Notes: generated by a model from the letters alone, not told the origin. Numbered from the stretch's first letter, positions 43,223-54,397 are shown. The stretch: DNA of 64,000 bases from Ashinkailepas kermadecensis (GCA_034440615.1 JAOTOM010004577.1:279713-343712); one strand, 5' to 3'. A program made the numbers and translations.

Positions 43223-46200
43223 CCGGTAAAAACCGTAAAAACAAACAATTTAAATGCCTACAAGAACGTAGTGAAGGAAACCTATTATGGATAACAAAGG
43301 GACGCATCTCCAATGGAGGTATGCATTTTATTTTGCTTTTATTTTATAGTGCTCATCTATATAGACACTAATGCTTCCTTCTGTTATCCTCGACGTTCAA
43401 ACAGAGTTTAATCGGGAGGGTGTTCATGATAATGGTAGGGACACATTGTTACGCCTCTTCAACATCTTATGCTTTCTCAAAATGGGGTGTGAATACCAGT
43501 GGAGAAAAACAAATGCAAGATTTGAGGACAGGAGAAGGATTAGCGACATACCTGACCAGTTATGCCCAACACACAGCATCCTGCAATTTGTTTTTATTTG
43601 TGCTTAACCGGTGTCACCTGAGTCCAAGGCAAAGCAACTGCACCGCTGGAACGGCCGTCATCACAGCTACAGCTGGGCTATCTGTTTCGCCATCGCTGGA
43701 GCGACCGTAACAACCGGAGCAGCTATGGTCAGGCCACTGGGAAAGCTGTGGCCGCTTGGGCGGTCGTCACCGCCAGGACGGCTGTGGCCGTTGAGGCGGC
43801 CGTGTCCACAGGGACGGCCGCCGCCGCTGAGATGCCGGTGGCTGACCATCCCAGTCCTTGACAGCATTTATGGCTCGCAAGTATATCTTATCTGTGAGGC
43901 TAGCTCTTAGTATTCCTCGCAACCATGGTCAGTTCTCAAGAACTCTCTTAGCTCCCAGGTGCGCCAATCCTTCCGATCCCCATCCCAAAGCCTTGACAGG
44001 GTTTCTAGCTTTAATGTTTTGGGCCTGTTGACCGTTCTCAATCTCAGAAGAATCTCAGTCCGGTCTTCTATGACTCAGTCCTTAAAGTGAACGTTTTCAG
44101 GTCTCAAGGGCCCTTTCTACACAAGCTGCTAGATGCGTATATATTTTCCTTGGTTATATATTTGCCCCTCAGTGCGGTCGCCTGGAGGGCCCCACCGGAA
44201 CCCCCCCCGCCCCAAGGGGGCGGATACCCTTCAACCCTTGGAAACGCCACTGCCTTTTAACAGCCCGGACCATTCCATGGGCTCAGAAACCCTTCACATA
44301 GCACCGAGAACCCTCCGCTTCAGCCCGGGTCTTCTCCATAGCTCGGGAGCCTCTTTATCGGCCCGGGGCCCGCCGTCACCTTTGAGCCCTTCTCCATCAG
44401 CGCGAGCCAAAGCCGACCAAGTGGCTCTGCACGTCCGGCCCGGGGCCCCCATCCGTCGGCTCAGGGACCCTCCGTCCGACCGGCGTCCCCTCTTCAGAAG
44501 CTTGGGCCTCTATCATGTAAGGGGCCTCCTGTGCGGTTTTGGACCCCATCGGTCCAGGGGCCCTTCATACCGACTCGGGACCCTCTTCAACTGCACGGAT
44601 TCCTCCCACGGCTAGGGATCCTCTCCGTCGGCGCAGGGGCTGTCCTTAGCGATCCAGGGCCTCCTGTGTCAGGCCGGAGGCTCTCTTTCAACAGGCTGGC
44701 CCCCTCCATCAGACCAGAGGGCCTTGTACAGCTTGGACCTCGTCTGTCGGCCCAGGGGCCCTTTCTGACAGCTCGAGGTCCTCTCCGGCAACTAGTCCTC
44801 CCTCGTCGTCTCAGGGGCCCTCTTTGACGATCCAGTGTCTTTTCCGGCAAGCTGGAGCCCCCTTTTCAAACGCTTGGGCCCTGTACATCACGTAATGAGC
44901 CCTTTCTTCGGCTTGGGCTCCCCCGACGGCTCGGGGACCCTTCATATTGGTTCGGGGACCTTTCTGCCAGCTTGGGGCCCTTCCAACTATCCTGGGCCTC
45001 CTCCGTCGATCTAGAAACCCTTCACGTTAGCCCAGACAAGGACCCTCCACATCTTTCTGAGGGCACTCTCCGTTGACTCGGGGTCCTCTGCATCGGCCCG
45101 GAACCCCTTTCGTCATCCCGGAACTCCTTTTGTCGGTCCAGGGGCCACATATATATATAATATTTTGTTTGTGTATGTGTATATGTGCGTGTGTATGTAT
45201 GTATGTATGCATGTATCCCATGCTGAGTTCCATTTATTTGTCTATATAGACAACTGAATGAGCTACCAGGGTTGAAGAAAGGCTGTACGATTTCAGCGAT
45301 GGAACTCATGTTGATCATTCCCGAACGATATTTCGGCAGGAAATCGCCATCTACTTGCCTCGCCAGCAGTGGGCCGAGGTGTTGGAGCAGTTGCTACTCG
45401 TCTTCCTCATTGTCGGGCGTTGGCTGCTACCGAAGGGTCAGTACTCAGTACGTGTCGCAGTGTACGAGTGCAGACCGGCGCGTGTCAGCTGCCGGTCAGT
45501 GGAAGTCAGTGCAGTTGGGCTACTGACGTGTGTTTAGCGTGGGTCAAAATGCGTCGACTTGTCGCGGCAGGCACGTAGTCAGATTCTCCCAGCGGGGGTC
45601 AGTGCGTTTGGAATGTGTTATCACCGATGACTTAAAAAAACAGCCCGCTGCTAAATAGGAGAAGGGTAGCAGGAGTGGCTCAGACGACGGGCAGTGTGCA
45701 GATGCCGGCTATTTTGAGGCGTTCCTCCTTAGTTCTCCGAGTTTCTTAGACCTCCTATTTTGTGGATCTCTTTCTTAGCCCTCTCCTGCCCATGTAAAAT
45801 AACCCTCTTATATATCTTGCGACCACGACAAAAAAAACTCTTCAGGTCAGCGATTCGCCGCATTGGGTAGCTGATGGAACATCCTTTATCGTCAATATGG
45901 TATAAAATGAAATTGCAGCATTGAAAAAAAACATGCAATTAACACGCGCACTGGAGGGGAGGGGGGCGAAATCCGCCCACCCCTCCGGTTTTTCCGTACA
46001 CAACTCCAGATTTTATCAGTCGATATACGCCATTTTTGTGTACCTGCTTAGAAATGACCGGCGCGTCGTTTAAAGCAAGAAAAATTTGAAATCGGCGGAA
46101 AATTGTCGAGTTGGGGGCCGTTAAAGTAAAAAACTTTTCGTAGCGCCGGACCACAAAAGTCGGCGCTGATGCGCTTCCAAATATATCCGCAAAAGGGAAG

Positions 46201-49200
46201 TGTTCTTGGCAACACTAGCGACTTGTTTGATGTATATTGATATGCTATATAGTTTCAAGGTCATGTTAGGTCACCGTGGTCAAGTCAGGTCAAGTTCATG
46301 ACAGGTTAATGGAACCAAACTTGGTCAACTTGAATGTTGTCATAAATGCACTACTGTTTGTCATTGTGTACCTAAGCGTTTCCATACTTTATTCATGTAC
46401 TTCACTCCTTTCTTCGCGAAGCCGAGCGCCGAGCGGCCGGGTTCCGGTAACTGGAACAGGTAACTGACCTGATAAAGTTCTGCTATATAGGTGACCTGAG
46501 GTCAAATATTGGATCGGGTCTAGCATCTGTATTGCATCATTTGTAATGTCCGAAACATCACTGATGCCCATGTTGGAGTATTTAAACACAATCACAGCGA
46601 TCCATAACAATGACAAGACAAGCCACGCAAAACAATTTTTTGTGGGACAAATATGACCTCATTTGACCTTGAAGATATTGACCTAAGGTCATGACATTTG
46701 CACACAATAGAGTTCACTACGATATCCATCCATTCTGCGAGTTTCGTTCCTCCAGCTTTAATAGGAGCCGAGATCTTAGGGGGGCGGAATCCGCCCCCCG
46801 CCCTCCAGTGCGCGTAATTTTCAAAGGCCCTCCAGGGCGCGTGTTAACATGCCTTGATAATGTTTCCGAGAGCTGTGTTGAGCAGAGTCGAATTGATGAT
46901 GATTATAAAAAAGTAACCAAATGCTCATTAAGTAAAAAGAGGATCAGAAATCGGTCTAATATATTTCGAGCAAAACCCTTCTTCGGAGACAATAAACATA
47001 CAGATACATTTTACGCACAGGATTTTACGCACATGCTATATATATCAAGCCGTCTACCAATATTGATGAAATCATCATCTGAGTCCAAGTACTTAAATTC
47101 CAACATAACAAAGGGCATTGTAACAAGTACATGTGATGCGACACTAACAGAACCAAAATGTTCGTCGCTTCCCTAGACACCCTCTCTATACACCTACCCT
47201 GTGCATCTCTCTACACACATATATCCGTGATACGTCAATGCTCTCGAAGTGTTCGCGTGTGTGGATGAACGTGTGTGTAAGTGAGTGAGTGAACACTTGA
47301 GTGCGTACATGGGTGAGTGAATAAATTACTGGGTGAATGACGGGGTGAGTGGTTGTGCCGGTGGGTGATAACGGATTGAATAAGTTGGCGAGTGCAGGTG
47401 ACGTCTGTACAGTGCCATGCTGTATAGGGAGCGGTTTTGCGAGGGTCCATGAAGCTACCATTGTGTTCAGGGGATAATTTTGGTTCATGATTTCAATGGA
47501 TTCTGCAATTTTGAGTTCTGCCATGTCTTTACAAGTCCGCAAGATTGTGGTGCTGAGCGTTATTAGGGTGATGGTGCTTTTTAGGTGATGAAATATATTA
47601 GACCGAATTCTGATCCTATTTTTACTTGATATGAGCATTTGGTTACTTTTTATAATCATTTGCTATGCTTTGTCGGCTTTAAAATTGAGAAGGTCTCATC
47701 AGGTCACTGAACTGTGACGTCACGAGTGGGAGCATGTCGCCCCGTTGTCCACAGATATTGTTTATTATCGGGAATTAATCTTACTTCTTACTCACAAATT
47801 GGCATCTCAGCTAGCGCACTTACCTAGACAATTCGACGTCAGATGTAATTGACCTAACTTGACATCAGATAACCTGTTCGGTTTATGAACCACTTTAGAC
47901 TCAATGGGAGGACAAATCTGAACGCTCGAACTGAACATATATTTGTATGTTCTGGCACTATTGCGAAAGTTTGGAAAACCTACATCAATGCTGCATTGTC
48001 TCTAGCCCTATGAGCAGGAATGTGCATTATTGAACATTTATAGCACCTCAAGACAAAGAGGATTACTGTGCTGCTCACTTAAAGTGGTATCGGTTATTTG
48101 TTTTAGACAGCGGCGATCAAACGTAAACCTTTTCAGCTTTCAAAACAACAAATCATTTTTAACATGACCCTATAGGTAAACAACTAACCCCAAGAATCAA
48201 GTTTGGGTATTAATCGTGAGACCTTGTCGCATGCACACGTCACACACTGGTCTTCGTTTCCCGTCGCCAGCACTCCCTGGTTGGAAACGCTATGGCGACG
48301 GGGAGGGGGGGAGGAGAGATGACATGCACTGACGAGGGAGGGGAGATGACATTTACTGACAAGGTAGCATGGCATGGGGGGGAGATGATATACACCGACG
48401 AAGGGAGTTGGAGATGACATTAACTGACGAGGTAACATGGGGCGGGGAGGGGAAATTATATGCACTGACGAGATAGCATGGGACGGGGAGGGGATATGAC
48501 ATTCACTGCAGAGGTAGCATGAGGCGGGGAAGGGGATATGATATGCAATGGCGAGGTAGTATGGGGCGGGGAGGGGGGGGGGGGCTGATATGCACTGACG
48601 AGGTAGCATGGGGCGAGGAAGGGGAGATGATAGGTATGCACTGATGAGGTAGTATGAGGTGGGGTGGGGGAGATGATATGCGCTGGCGAGGTAGAATGGA
48701 GGCGGGGAGGGGGAGATGATATGCATTGACGAGGAGAGGGGAAATAGTGCAAGCCCCCATCCCCACTCCCTGTGGAATCTCTTCAGAAGAGATCCTGCGT
48801 GACGGGTATGGTGTACTGTGGCGCTGTGACGAGCAGTGTCCTGTGGCGCTGTGACAGGCATGGTGTCCTGTGGCGCTGTGACGAGCATGGTATCCTGTGG
48901 CGCTATGGCGTGAATAGTGCTTGGTGGCGCTGTGACGGGCATAGTGTTTTGTGACGCTGTAGCGGGAATTACAGTGCTTTGTGGTGGTGTAATGCCTCAG
49001 TGACCTTGTGACGGGCACGTGACAGACGAGGCGACTATGTGACAGGTGAGCTGACACGGGAGCAGCTGTCACAGCTCCTGCTCGCCTACCTTGGACTGTC
49101 GGCCGACATCATTGAGCTATTTGAGGCGTTCGACTGGCAGGAAGTAATTGAAAACACGGAACTTACGTACATCATTCTGGGTGAGCAAAACATCGCCTGT

Positions 49201-52200
49201 TCCCAGGGAAAGGACAGCGCAGAGAGAACGATTTCCAAAATGGGACGCCTTGGGAGGGAAGAAAATAATATAATGTGAAAGCATCAAAGTTGGGAAGGTG
49301 AATGGGAAAGGCAGTAGAATATGAAACCATTAAGTGAAGAAAACTTTGTCCAGGAATGCACACAAGCGTTTAATTTTCCCCCTCTCATAGAACTGATCTA
49401 TTTTCTCCTATCCACATTTTCTATTCAGCTATCGTTGACAGGATTGAACACAGCTGTAGGCAAGTTCGGGTCGCCTGGCAGTGATAGCCAAGCTTTACCT
49501 CGGTTTGCGATACCTCGTTCACACGTTCAATGGCCGGTCTCTCAAATCCAAGAGCCCTTCTTGAAAGTCACCGCAATCAGAGCCCTTGTATATTGAGCGA
49601 TTAAAATGACGAATTATATGGTGGCAAGTAGTTCAACAGCTTCAAGAAAATGGAGTTACGAACGGCAACAAAGCGCAGCTGCCGACACGCGCGTACCGCG
49701 AGTGCCAACCGCGAGCATCATGCCAACCGCGCTCGTCCACAGCCCAGAGACCCACCTGACCACGACGTCACCGCGGCAGGCATCTGGTCGTGGTCGCTGC
49801 TGCAGTTCACCCTGGTGCTGACGACGTCTCGGACGCGTCAGCCTCGGCCGGGCGGCGTGGAGCTGGCCCGCGCCCGCCCATCAGAGGACGCCACGTGCGA
49901 ACAGTGGGCCGACGTGAGCGTCATCGCCATCGTGTGCACCGTGGTGCTGCAGGACGGCCCCTTCCTGCTGCTCAGGTCGGTCGGGGCACGAACGGAAGGA
50001 GTCCGTCACTCGCGAGTACGTGGTGATAAGCGTCGTGCTAAACTCTGGCCTTACGACAGCAGTTTCCACCTTTCCCTACCGAGACGGGGGGGGGAGGGTT
50101 GCCAGCCACCTCGCCATTCAGTCATCTACCCCAACCGAGACGTGGGGGATGGTTGCCAGCCCCTCGCCGTTCAGCCATCTTCCACTACCGAGACGTGGGG
50201 GAGTGGTTGATAGCCTCCTCGGTATGCATCCATCTTCCCCTACCGAGACGGGGGCTTGGGGGTTGGTTGCCAGCCTCCCCGCCATTTCGCCCCAGTCGGG
50301 CTGGAAGACACGAAACAAAACCAACACATTGCTTGCCACAAGTTCTTTCCAATGCCGCCCAGCATGACGCGAGGTCAATCGTTGACCACACGGTCAGATC
50401 AAATATGGAGATTTCGAGAAAATATTATAGAATATTATCGACCGATATAGATTATCACGTCCAGAAACACGCGCGAAGAGCAAACAATAAAATATGAGCG
50501 TGCACGTATATACTTGAACATGACCTTCGGTTGGTATCAGGCGCGTCGTGATCAGACAGCTGAATAACGTACCAGGTCAGGTCAGGTCAAGTGTACCCCT
50601 GACTACACAACGTACCAGGCCAGGTCAAGTGTACCCCGACTACATAACGTACCAGACCAGGTCAAGTGTACCCCGACTACATAACGTACCAGACCAAGTC
50701 AAGTGTACCCCCCGACTACATAACGTACCAGACCAGGTCAAGTGTACCCCGACTACATAACATACCAGGCCAGGCCAAGTGTATCCCCGACTACATAACT
50801 GTCACAAATTTCGTGAAGTAAGTATAATTAAACGGTATTTCAGACGGCTTAGGAATAAAAGTCGATGCTGAACGCAAGCTTTCGTTGTGAGCAGAAGATT
50901 TCAGAAAATCTGCGAAAAACGCGCTAAAATCCTCGACTTCTGACAGCATCTTGGCCCTTGAGCTCGCTTGCATGATTAATAAACGACCTCACATGGTAAT
51001 ACCTGATGTAGGTCGCGAGACATTGCAACACGCCGTACACTGGTTTTTGTTTGGTGTCTCTAGCCTCTCCCAGGGGGTCGTACCAACACCATTCAGCATC
51101 TGAAACTGAGAAATCGCCTTATATCGGAGGGCTGGTGATACATTTTCGTAAGCATGACAAAGATATTTCCTGATTTTTTTAACGTACGAGCACATAGCCT
51201 AAAATTTCGACATAGGTTAATGACTAGAGATCCTTAACACAGGCAGAGGCGAATGACCTGATGTGAAGTGGGAAATGCCAAAGACTCGCCTCCTGGCTAT
51301 GCTTGATTAATAGAGCGTGTTCAGCTTCAAGTCGTGCTTCAGCGTGGTCAGCTCCGAGTCACCAATGCTGACGTGTGTAGCATGTCATCACTGTCTAAGC
51401 ACAAACTCGACCTCAACTCTGTTCTCAACAATTATCTCATATCAAAATAACCTGACATGATGCGGATTTTTCTTACGTAAAAACATACACACACGATGCT
51501 TCATCAGCTATTCGAAATTTCAGAGCATCATTCAGATCGTTTGACGCCCATAGCTAAAACACTGACTGGATTCGACACCCCTCCCTGTCCCTGGTAGGGG
51601 AGCGTTAACACCAACAGCGGTATGATGGATAAACCAAGAGCTGCCATGCACATGCGTACATCAAACAGAAAGCACCGAGATGACACAGGCTGCAATTTTC
51701 AGACTGGTGCTGATACTTCGATACAAGGTTGTATCCTACATGAACATATTTTTCACCTGCAAGAACACACTGGTGACCATACTTCAGCTGTATCGACTGT
51801 TGGTGCTGTGCTGCGAAGGGCCACACTCACTGAAGGTAAGCTACTCTGCAAGAGCTCAGCAAGAGCTCAGCAACAAACAAGCTGATTAGAGCCACAAGTA
51901 AGCGATGACAGATGAACACCCCGAGGCAACATCCACTTATGGTGTACACGCCTGTGTGTTGTAACGTGGAAGGTGCGAGCAAGCGGGGGTAGCCGCCTAC
52001 AACCGTGACGTGTAATGTGGTACTAGTCTGAAGTGTTGTACGAAAGATAGCTTTCAAGCGTCGCCTAGCCCTACAGCTGTCCACACGTTCCGCCACCGCC
52101 GCCAGTGTGTGTCTGTACCGAAGCGAGTGCGCCGACGCTCGTCCGGCCTGCTGAGCCCACTCCGGCCCCGCGCGCAGGTGGAGTCTTCAGACTGGTCGGG

Positions 52201-53251
52201 CGACTGCCGCTCCGGCGAGGACTCGGACGGGCCGGCCAGCAGCAGCCGCTGCTCGGCCACAGTCACGGACGTCTCCGAGCCGGGCCGGCCGACCACCTCC
52301 GGCCGGCCTGTCGACCAGCACCAGTCGACGCGCGAACACAGCGGCGGCCGGCCGCAGCGGCGCCGACGTCTGCCGCGGCCAGCGACGCAGCCGGCGGGCG
52401 GCAGGTCGAGCGGACACCGGTGCGGCCGACACGGCCGAGAACGCGAGCCGACCGGCCGCCGCCTGGCCGCCCTGCTCGCCGGCCACGCCTTCAGCTCGAG
52501 CGAGAGCGAGCTGGACGCGCTGCGGCGCCGGCGGGCCGCGGACGCCGACGACTCGGATCGCTCTCGGCGGAGGACGCTCGGACACTCTGGTGGCCACTGG
52601 CGGCGAGCGACGGCCGGCCACTCCGGCCGCTCGTGGCACACAGCGCACGGACACCCCGACCATTCGCGCGCGGCGGCAGCTGAGGCACCTTCCCCGCCCT
52701 CAGCCGGAGCGAGCCTGCCGCCCAGGTCGCTCAGCGTCCAGTGTCTGGACCAGCTGGACACGCTGTCCGAGGAGGCCCTGTTCGCTGACAGCTGGCTCCG
52801 GTGTTTGCCGGCGGAAACGCAGCCGGCGAGAATCGGCAGGCCGGAAGTGACGTCGAGCCTCAGTCGTGTGCGCGACCACCACGCGATGACGTGGCTTCCG
52901 CCGCCTGCGTCCCGCTACCACACAGCCAAGTCCGTGTCGTTCCTGCACAGCAGGCAGGCTTCGCCGCCCACCATACTCGTTCGGCCTCCGAGCGAGCCCG
53001 GGGCGACACAGCTGCCACCTATATTCACCGACGAGCCCGTGAGCGGCCTCTACCGGCCAGAAGCGGCCGAACAGAGATCGCGAGCGTCCTCGCCCACGAG
53101 AGCCTGGAATCTTCTGCGGGTGCTGACCAGGAGCATCACACCTTCACCAGGGAGCGCCTCTGAACGCCACCGCGGGGAGGGTGGCGGCGCCGACAAGTCG
53201 GACACCAGCCGACACCGCTCCAGGCGAAAACGTCAGGAGAGCTACGTTTGA
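38965..53251 (+). CDS. TMEM26: TMEM26 homologue, seven exons
   Basis: Exons 38965-39158, 42606-42756, 45340-45436, 49046-49180, 49780-49975, 51703-51835 and 52106-53251 chain with matching phases (2,0,1,1,2,0) to 683 residues. The Met at 38965 (GAGCATGG, good Kozak) aligns residue for residue with the start of vertebrate TMEM26. Eight hydrophobic segments are spread over exons 1-6. Family motifs in order: [78 protein letters not shown] and [13 protein letters not shown]26 is a multipass membrane protein of poorly known function, used in mammals as a beige-adipocyte marker. Exon 7 adds a ~381-residue Ser/Arg-rich tail ending ESYV, far longer than in vertebrates. Not certain: the last acceptor and whether translation could begin at 38590. 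Confidence 0.9.
39159..39490 (+). repeat. 39 bp minisatellite phased on the TMEM26 exon 1 donor
   Basis: Eight units of GTGAGTGTGTGCCAGCCGGA then CCAGTCGGTGAGGGGAGTG. Unit 1 starts at intron base +1, so every unit begins with a donor-like hexamer: in order GTGAGC, GTGAGT, GGGAGC, GTGATT, GTGAGT, GGGAGT, GGGAGC, GTGAGT, and GTGAGC for a partial ninth. Confidence 0.95.
39530..39950 (+). repeat. degenerate GGTCC/AGGCCCTC repeats in TMEM26 intron 1
   Basis: Loose ~25-35 bp units around GGGTCCCTG and CAGAGGCCCTCTTCGTTGG. Positions 39600-39785 match 37745-37935, and the style is the same as 44100-45140. Confidence 0.6.
39955..41215. other. TMEM26 intron 1, nothing recognised
   Basis: AT-rich intron sequence. 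Short open frames lack domains. Confidence 0.45.
41270..41365. repeat. A-rich degenerate repeat
   Basis: Variants of ACAAATGCCATGAATAGCAAC and ATACCACCAATGCCAACACA, about 30 bp each. Confidence 0.6.
41440..41750 (+). repeat. ~65 bp minisatellite in TMEM26 intron 1
   Basis: Four to five units with GATCAACAGTACAGGGAGAA, TGGTTGACGGTCCACTGGTG and GTCTACCGAACACCA. It opens with an inverted repeat (CACAGGGAGAA ... TTCTCCCTGTG). Confidence 0.85.
41755..42600. other. end of TMEM26 intron 1, nothing recognised
   Basis: No array. Plus-strand frames here are not protein-like. Confidence 0.4.
42606..42756 (+). CDS. TMEM26: TMEM26 exon 2
   Basis: Acceptor GATTTGCAG, donor GACTTT|GTGAGT, entry phase 2, exit phase 0. 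It encodes [27 protein letters not shown] and a loop ending [11 protein letters not shown] near copy of the exon end and donor lies 90 bases on (GTGAGT at 42847). Confidence 0.92.
42929..45260 (+). repeat. (TA)n-bounded repeat family, copy I
   Basis: Starts CAGTGGCATAGCCAGCATTT, then a CTGAAA-GGATTTCG block, a ~190 bp (TA)n tract (43028-43220), a GC-rich block (CCATCGCTGGAGCGACCGTA; CATTTATGGCT; CTTAGTATTCCTCGCA) and a long degenerate GGGCCCTC-type array, ending near a (TA)/(TG) tract at 45150-45210. The same order recurs at 60453-62190. No protein coding seen. Confidence 0.72.
44100..45140 (+). repeat. degenerate GGGCCC-type array
   Basis: Loose ~25-40 bp units such as CGTCGGCTCAGGGACCCTCC and CAGGGGCCCTTTCTGACAGC. 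Open frames through it are artefacts. Confidence 0.75.
45340..45436 (+). CDS. TMEM26: TMEM26 exon 3
   Basis: Acceptor TATTTCGGCAG, donor AAGG|GTCAGT, entry phase 0, exit phase 1. It encodes [20 protein letters not shown] and [17 protein letters not shown] is invariant in the family. Confidence 0.92.
45440..45935. other. TMEM26 intron 3, unassigned part
   Basis: No array or exon recognised. Confidence 0.4.
45943..46843. mobile_element. TTAA-flanked foldback-type element 2 in TMEM26 intron 3
   Basis: TTAA at 45939-45942 and 46844-46847. The left end is CACGCGCACTGGAGGG and the right end CCCTCCAGGGCGCGTG, i.e. ~16 bp TIRs with one mismatch. Subterminal palindrome GGGGGCGGAATCCGCCCCC near 46783 and a weaker partner near 45960. 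The right end carries a second end-like copy (CCCTCCAGTGCGCGTAA). The interior has about ten AGGTCA/TGACCT half-sites. No ORF, so non-autonomous. Confidence 0.75.
46850..48285. other. TMEM26 intron 3, unassigned part
   Basis: Mostly AT-rich. A GTGAGTGA-rich patch lies at 47275-47350. No exon recognised. Confidence 0.4.
48290..48745 (+). repeat. ~41 bp G-rich minisatellite in TMEM26 intron 3
   Basis: About ten units with CACTGACGAGGTAGCATGGG and GCGGGGAGGGGAGATGATAT. Multiple G-runs give it G-quadruplex potential on the plus strand. Confidence 0.88.
48795..48980 (+). repeat. 27 bp minisatellite upstream of a TMEM26 acceptor
   Basis: Six to seven units of GTGTCCTGTGGCGCTGTGAC then AGGCATG. 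It ends ~65 bases before the exon 4 acceptor (CTATGTGACAG); the units contain the similar CTGTGACAG. Confidence 0.85.
49046..49180 (+). CDS. TMEM26: TMEM26 exon 4
   Basis: Acceptor CTATGTGACAG, donor CTGG|GTGAGC, phase 1 at both ends. It encodes [31 protein letters not shown] and TYIIL; the TR-QLSQLLL block is a family hallmark. Confidence 0.93.
49185..49775. other. TMEM26 intron 4
   Basis: No array or repeat recognised. Confidence 0.5.
49780..49975 (+). CDS. TMEM26: TMEM26 exon 5
   Basis: Acceptor CACCGCGGCAG, donor CTCAG|GTCGGT, entry phase 1, exit phase 2. It encodes [14 protein letters not shown], a hydrophilic loop, and [20 protein letters not shown], which includes the family QDGPFL motif. 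Confidence 0.93.
50060..50290 (+). repeat. ~53 bp minisatellite in TMEM26 intron 5
   Basis: Four units with CTACCGAGACGTGGGGGATG and GTTGCCAGCCCCTCGCCGTT. Starts ~80 bases inside the intron. Confidence 0.82.
50566..50800 (+). repeat. 37 bp minisatellite in TMEM26 intron 5
   Basis: Six units of GTACCAGACCAGGTCAAGTG then TACCCCGACTACATAAC. Confidence 0.9.
50805..51695. other. rest of TMEM26 intron 5
   Basis: No exon or repeat recognised. Confidence 0.45.
51703..51835 (+). CDS. TMEM26: TMEM26 exon 6
   Basis: Acceptor TGCAATTTTCAG, donor AAG|GTAAGC, entry phase 2, exit phase 0. It encodes [20 protein letters not shown] and [15 protein letters not shown], the last membrane segment. The first ~35 intron bases contain a duplicated CAAGAGCTCAG. 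Confidence 0.93.
52106..53251 (+). CDS. TMEM26: TMEM26 terminal exon: Ser/Arg-rich tail
   Basis: An in-frame acceptor at 52104-52105 (CACCGCCGCCAG) in phase 0 opens a 381-residue frame to TGA at 53249. It is rich in Ser, Arg, Pro and acidic clusters ([33 protein letters not shown]) and looks disordered and cytoplasmic. It ends ESYV, fitting a class I PDZ ligand (S-x-V). An alternative acceptor at 52076 would give a 25-residue tail ending in a stop near 52151, so two C-termini are possible. Confidence 0.7.
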   Translation, partial: CVSVPKRVRRRSSGLLSPLRPRAQVESSDWSGDCRSGEDSDGPASSSRCSATVTDVSEPGRPTTSGRPVDQHQSTREHSGGRPQRRRRLPRPATQPAGGRSSGHRCGRHGREREPTGRRLAALLAGHAFSSSESELDALRRRRAADADDSDRSRRRTLGHSGGHWRRATAGHSGRSWHTAHGHPDHSRAAAAEAPSPPSAGASLPPRSLSVQCLDQLDTLSEEALFADSWLRCLPAETQPARIGRPEVTSSLSRVRDHHAMTWLPPPASRYHTAKSVSFLHSRQASPPTILVRPPSEPGATQLPPIFTDEPVSGLYRPEAAEQRSRASSPTRAWNLLRVLTRSITPSPGSASERHRGEGGGADKSDTSRHRSRRKRQESYV

Positions 53252-53254
53252 CCG

Positions 53255-54360
53255 GATAGTGATGGTGGTGCGGTGGCTGCCAACTATGCTACAGGTGGGC
53301 GTGCCATCACTCGCACTTTACTCTGCAACACAAATCCAGATGCGACAGCTGGACTCGCGCACTTTGCTCTCAAACACACACCCAAATACGACAGCTACAC
53401 TCACGAATTGTGTTAATGCACTGGGTTGACGCCCATCGGCAACACGCCGCATTATTCTCGGCTTTTGTTCCTGGACAAGATCGGCGAAGCCGCCCGGTAG
53501 TGAAGCGGGAGAGGAGCTCGTGTAGAGCCGGAGTGAAGCTTGATGCGCACCTGCAGAAGAAATGCCAGGTCAACTACTGAACTTTTTAGTCCATGGCAAA
53601 TGATCTAGCTTTCAAATGACATGAATTTTAGCTGATCATTTGCAGTACCGTGGAACTTCGGAGCTGACGTAATTTTGTACTAAAACCTTGCTCCAAATGC
53701 AGGATCACATGAGTTATTTGTATTGCCGTTACTTTTCAAGCACTTGCAAATTAGCGAGTAACTAGGTACATACATGTATGTGTTCGGACTGACTAGCCAT
53801 GTCGTATGTTGACGCACACATGTGTTTACATACCTGTTGTGCCAATACCACGACAGAGAGTTGTGGACCTGAAGACTGCAGACTTCGGGGGAAAACGTTA
53901 CGAGACGTAACCACCATTAGTTAATTTCGCGTCTCGCTTCCTCCGGAACTGCGTGAGAAATGGAAGCCTTGTAGCCTTCCGGAACTCATTGCAGCTGGAA
54001 AATATAGCAATTAGTGCGTAATCAGTAGGTGCATAGCTGGAGACCTTTCAAAAACAAGATAAAAACAAAGATGCCGGGTGAAAAAGGAATTGAAGTTCCC
54101 TGATCATGTATTTTTACCTTGTCATGTCATGTTGACATGTTTTATTCCTTCTCACTAGGCATGCGATAAATATCGCAACTCAGACTCATTGGCAGAACAA
54201 GTGATAATCATTCATGGTTCTATCGAACATTCTTTTCGAATTGCTTAGGAAACAAAATATCCGGTGTGCACACCGAACCTTTAGATGGGGTGATCTCAAA
54301 GACGGGGTAAGCTAAAGCCTCTGAAGTTATTCGTTTACATTCCATCCGATCAGGCATTGC
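53255..54360. other. no gene seen
   Basis: Sequence after the TMEM26 stop, possibly including its 3' untranslated region. No clear AATAAA nearby. Confidence 0.4.
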
Positions 54361-54397
54361 TATACATCTCTGAACTCGGAATGGGCTGTGCCTCCTC

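Noticed and set aside
42993..43313. Ile/Tyr-rich open frames over 43.0-43.2 kb.
   Set aside because: Translation of (TA)n.
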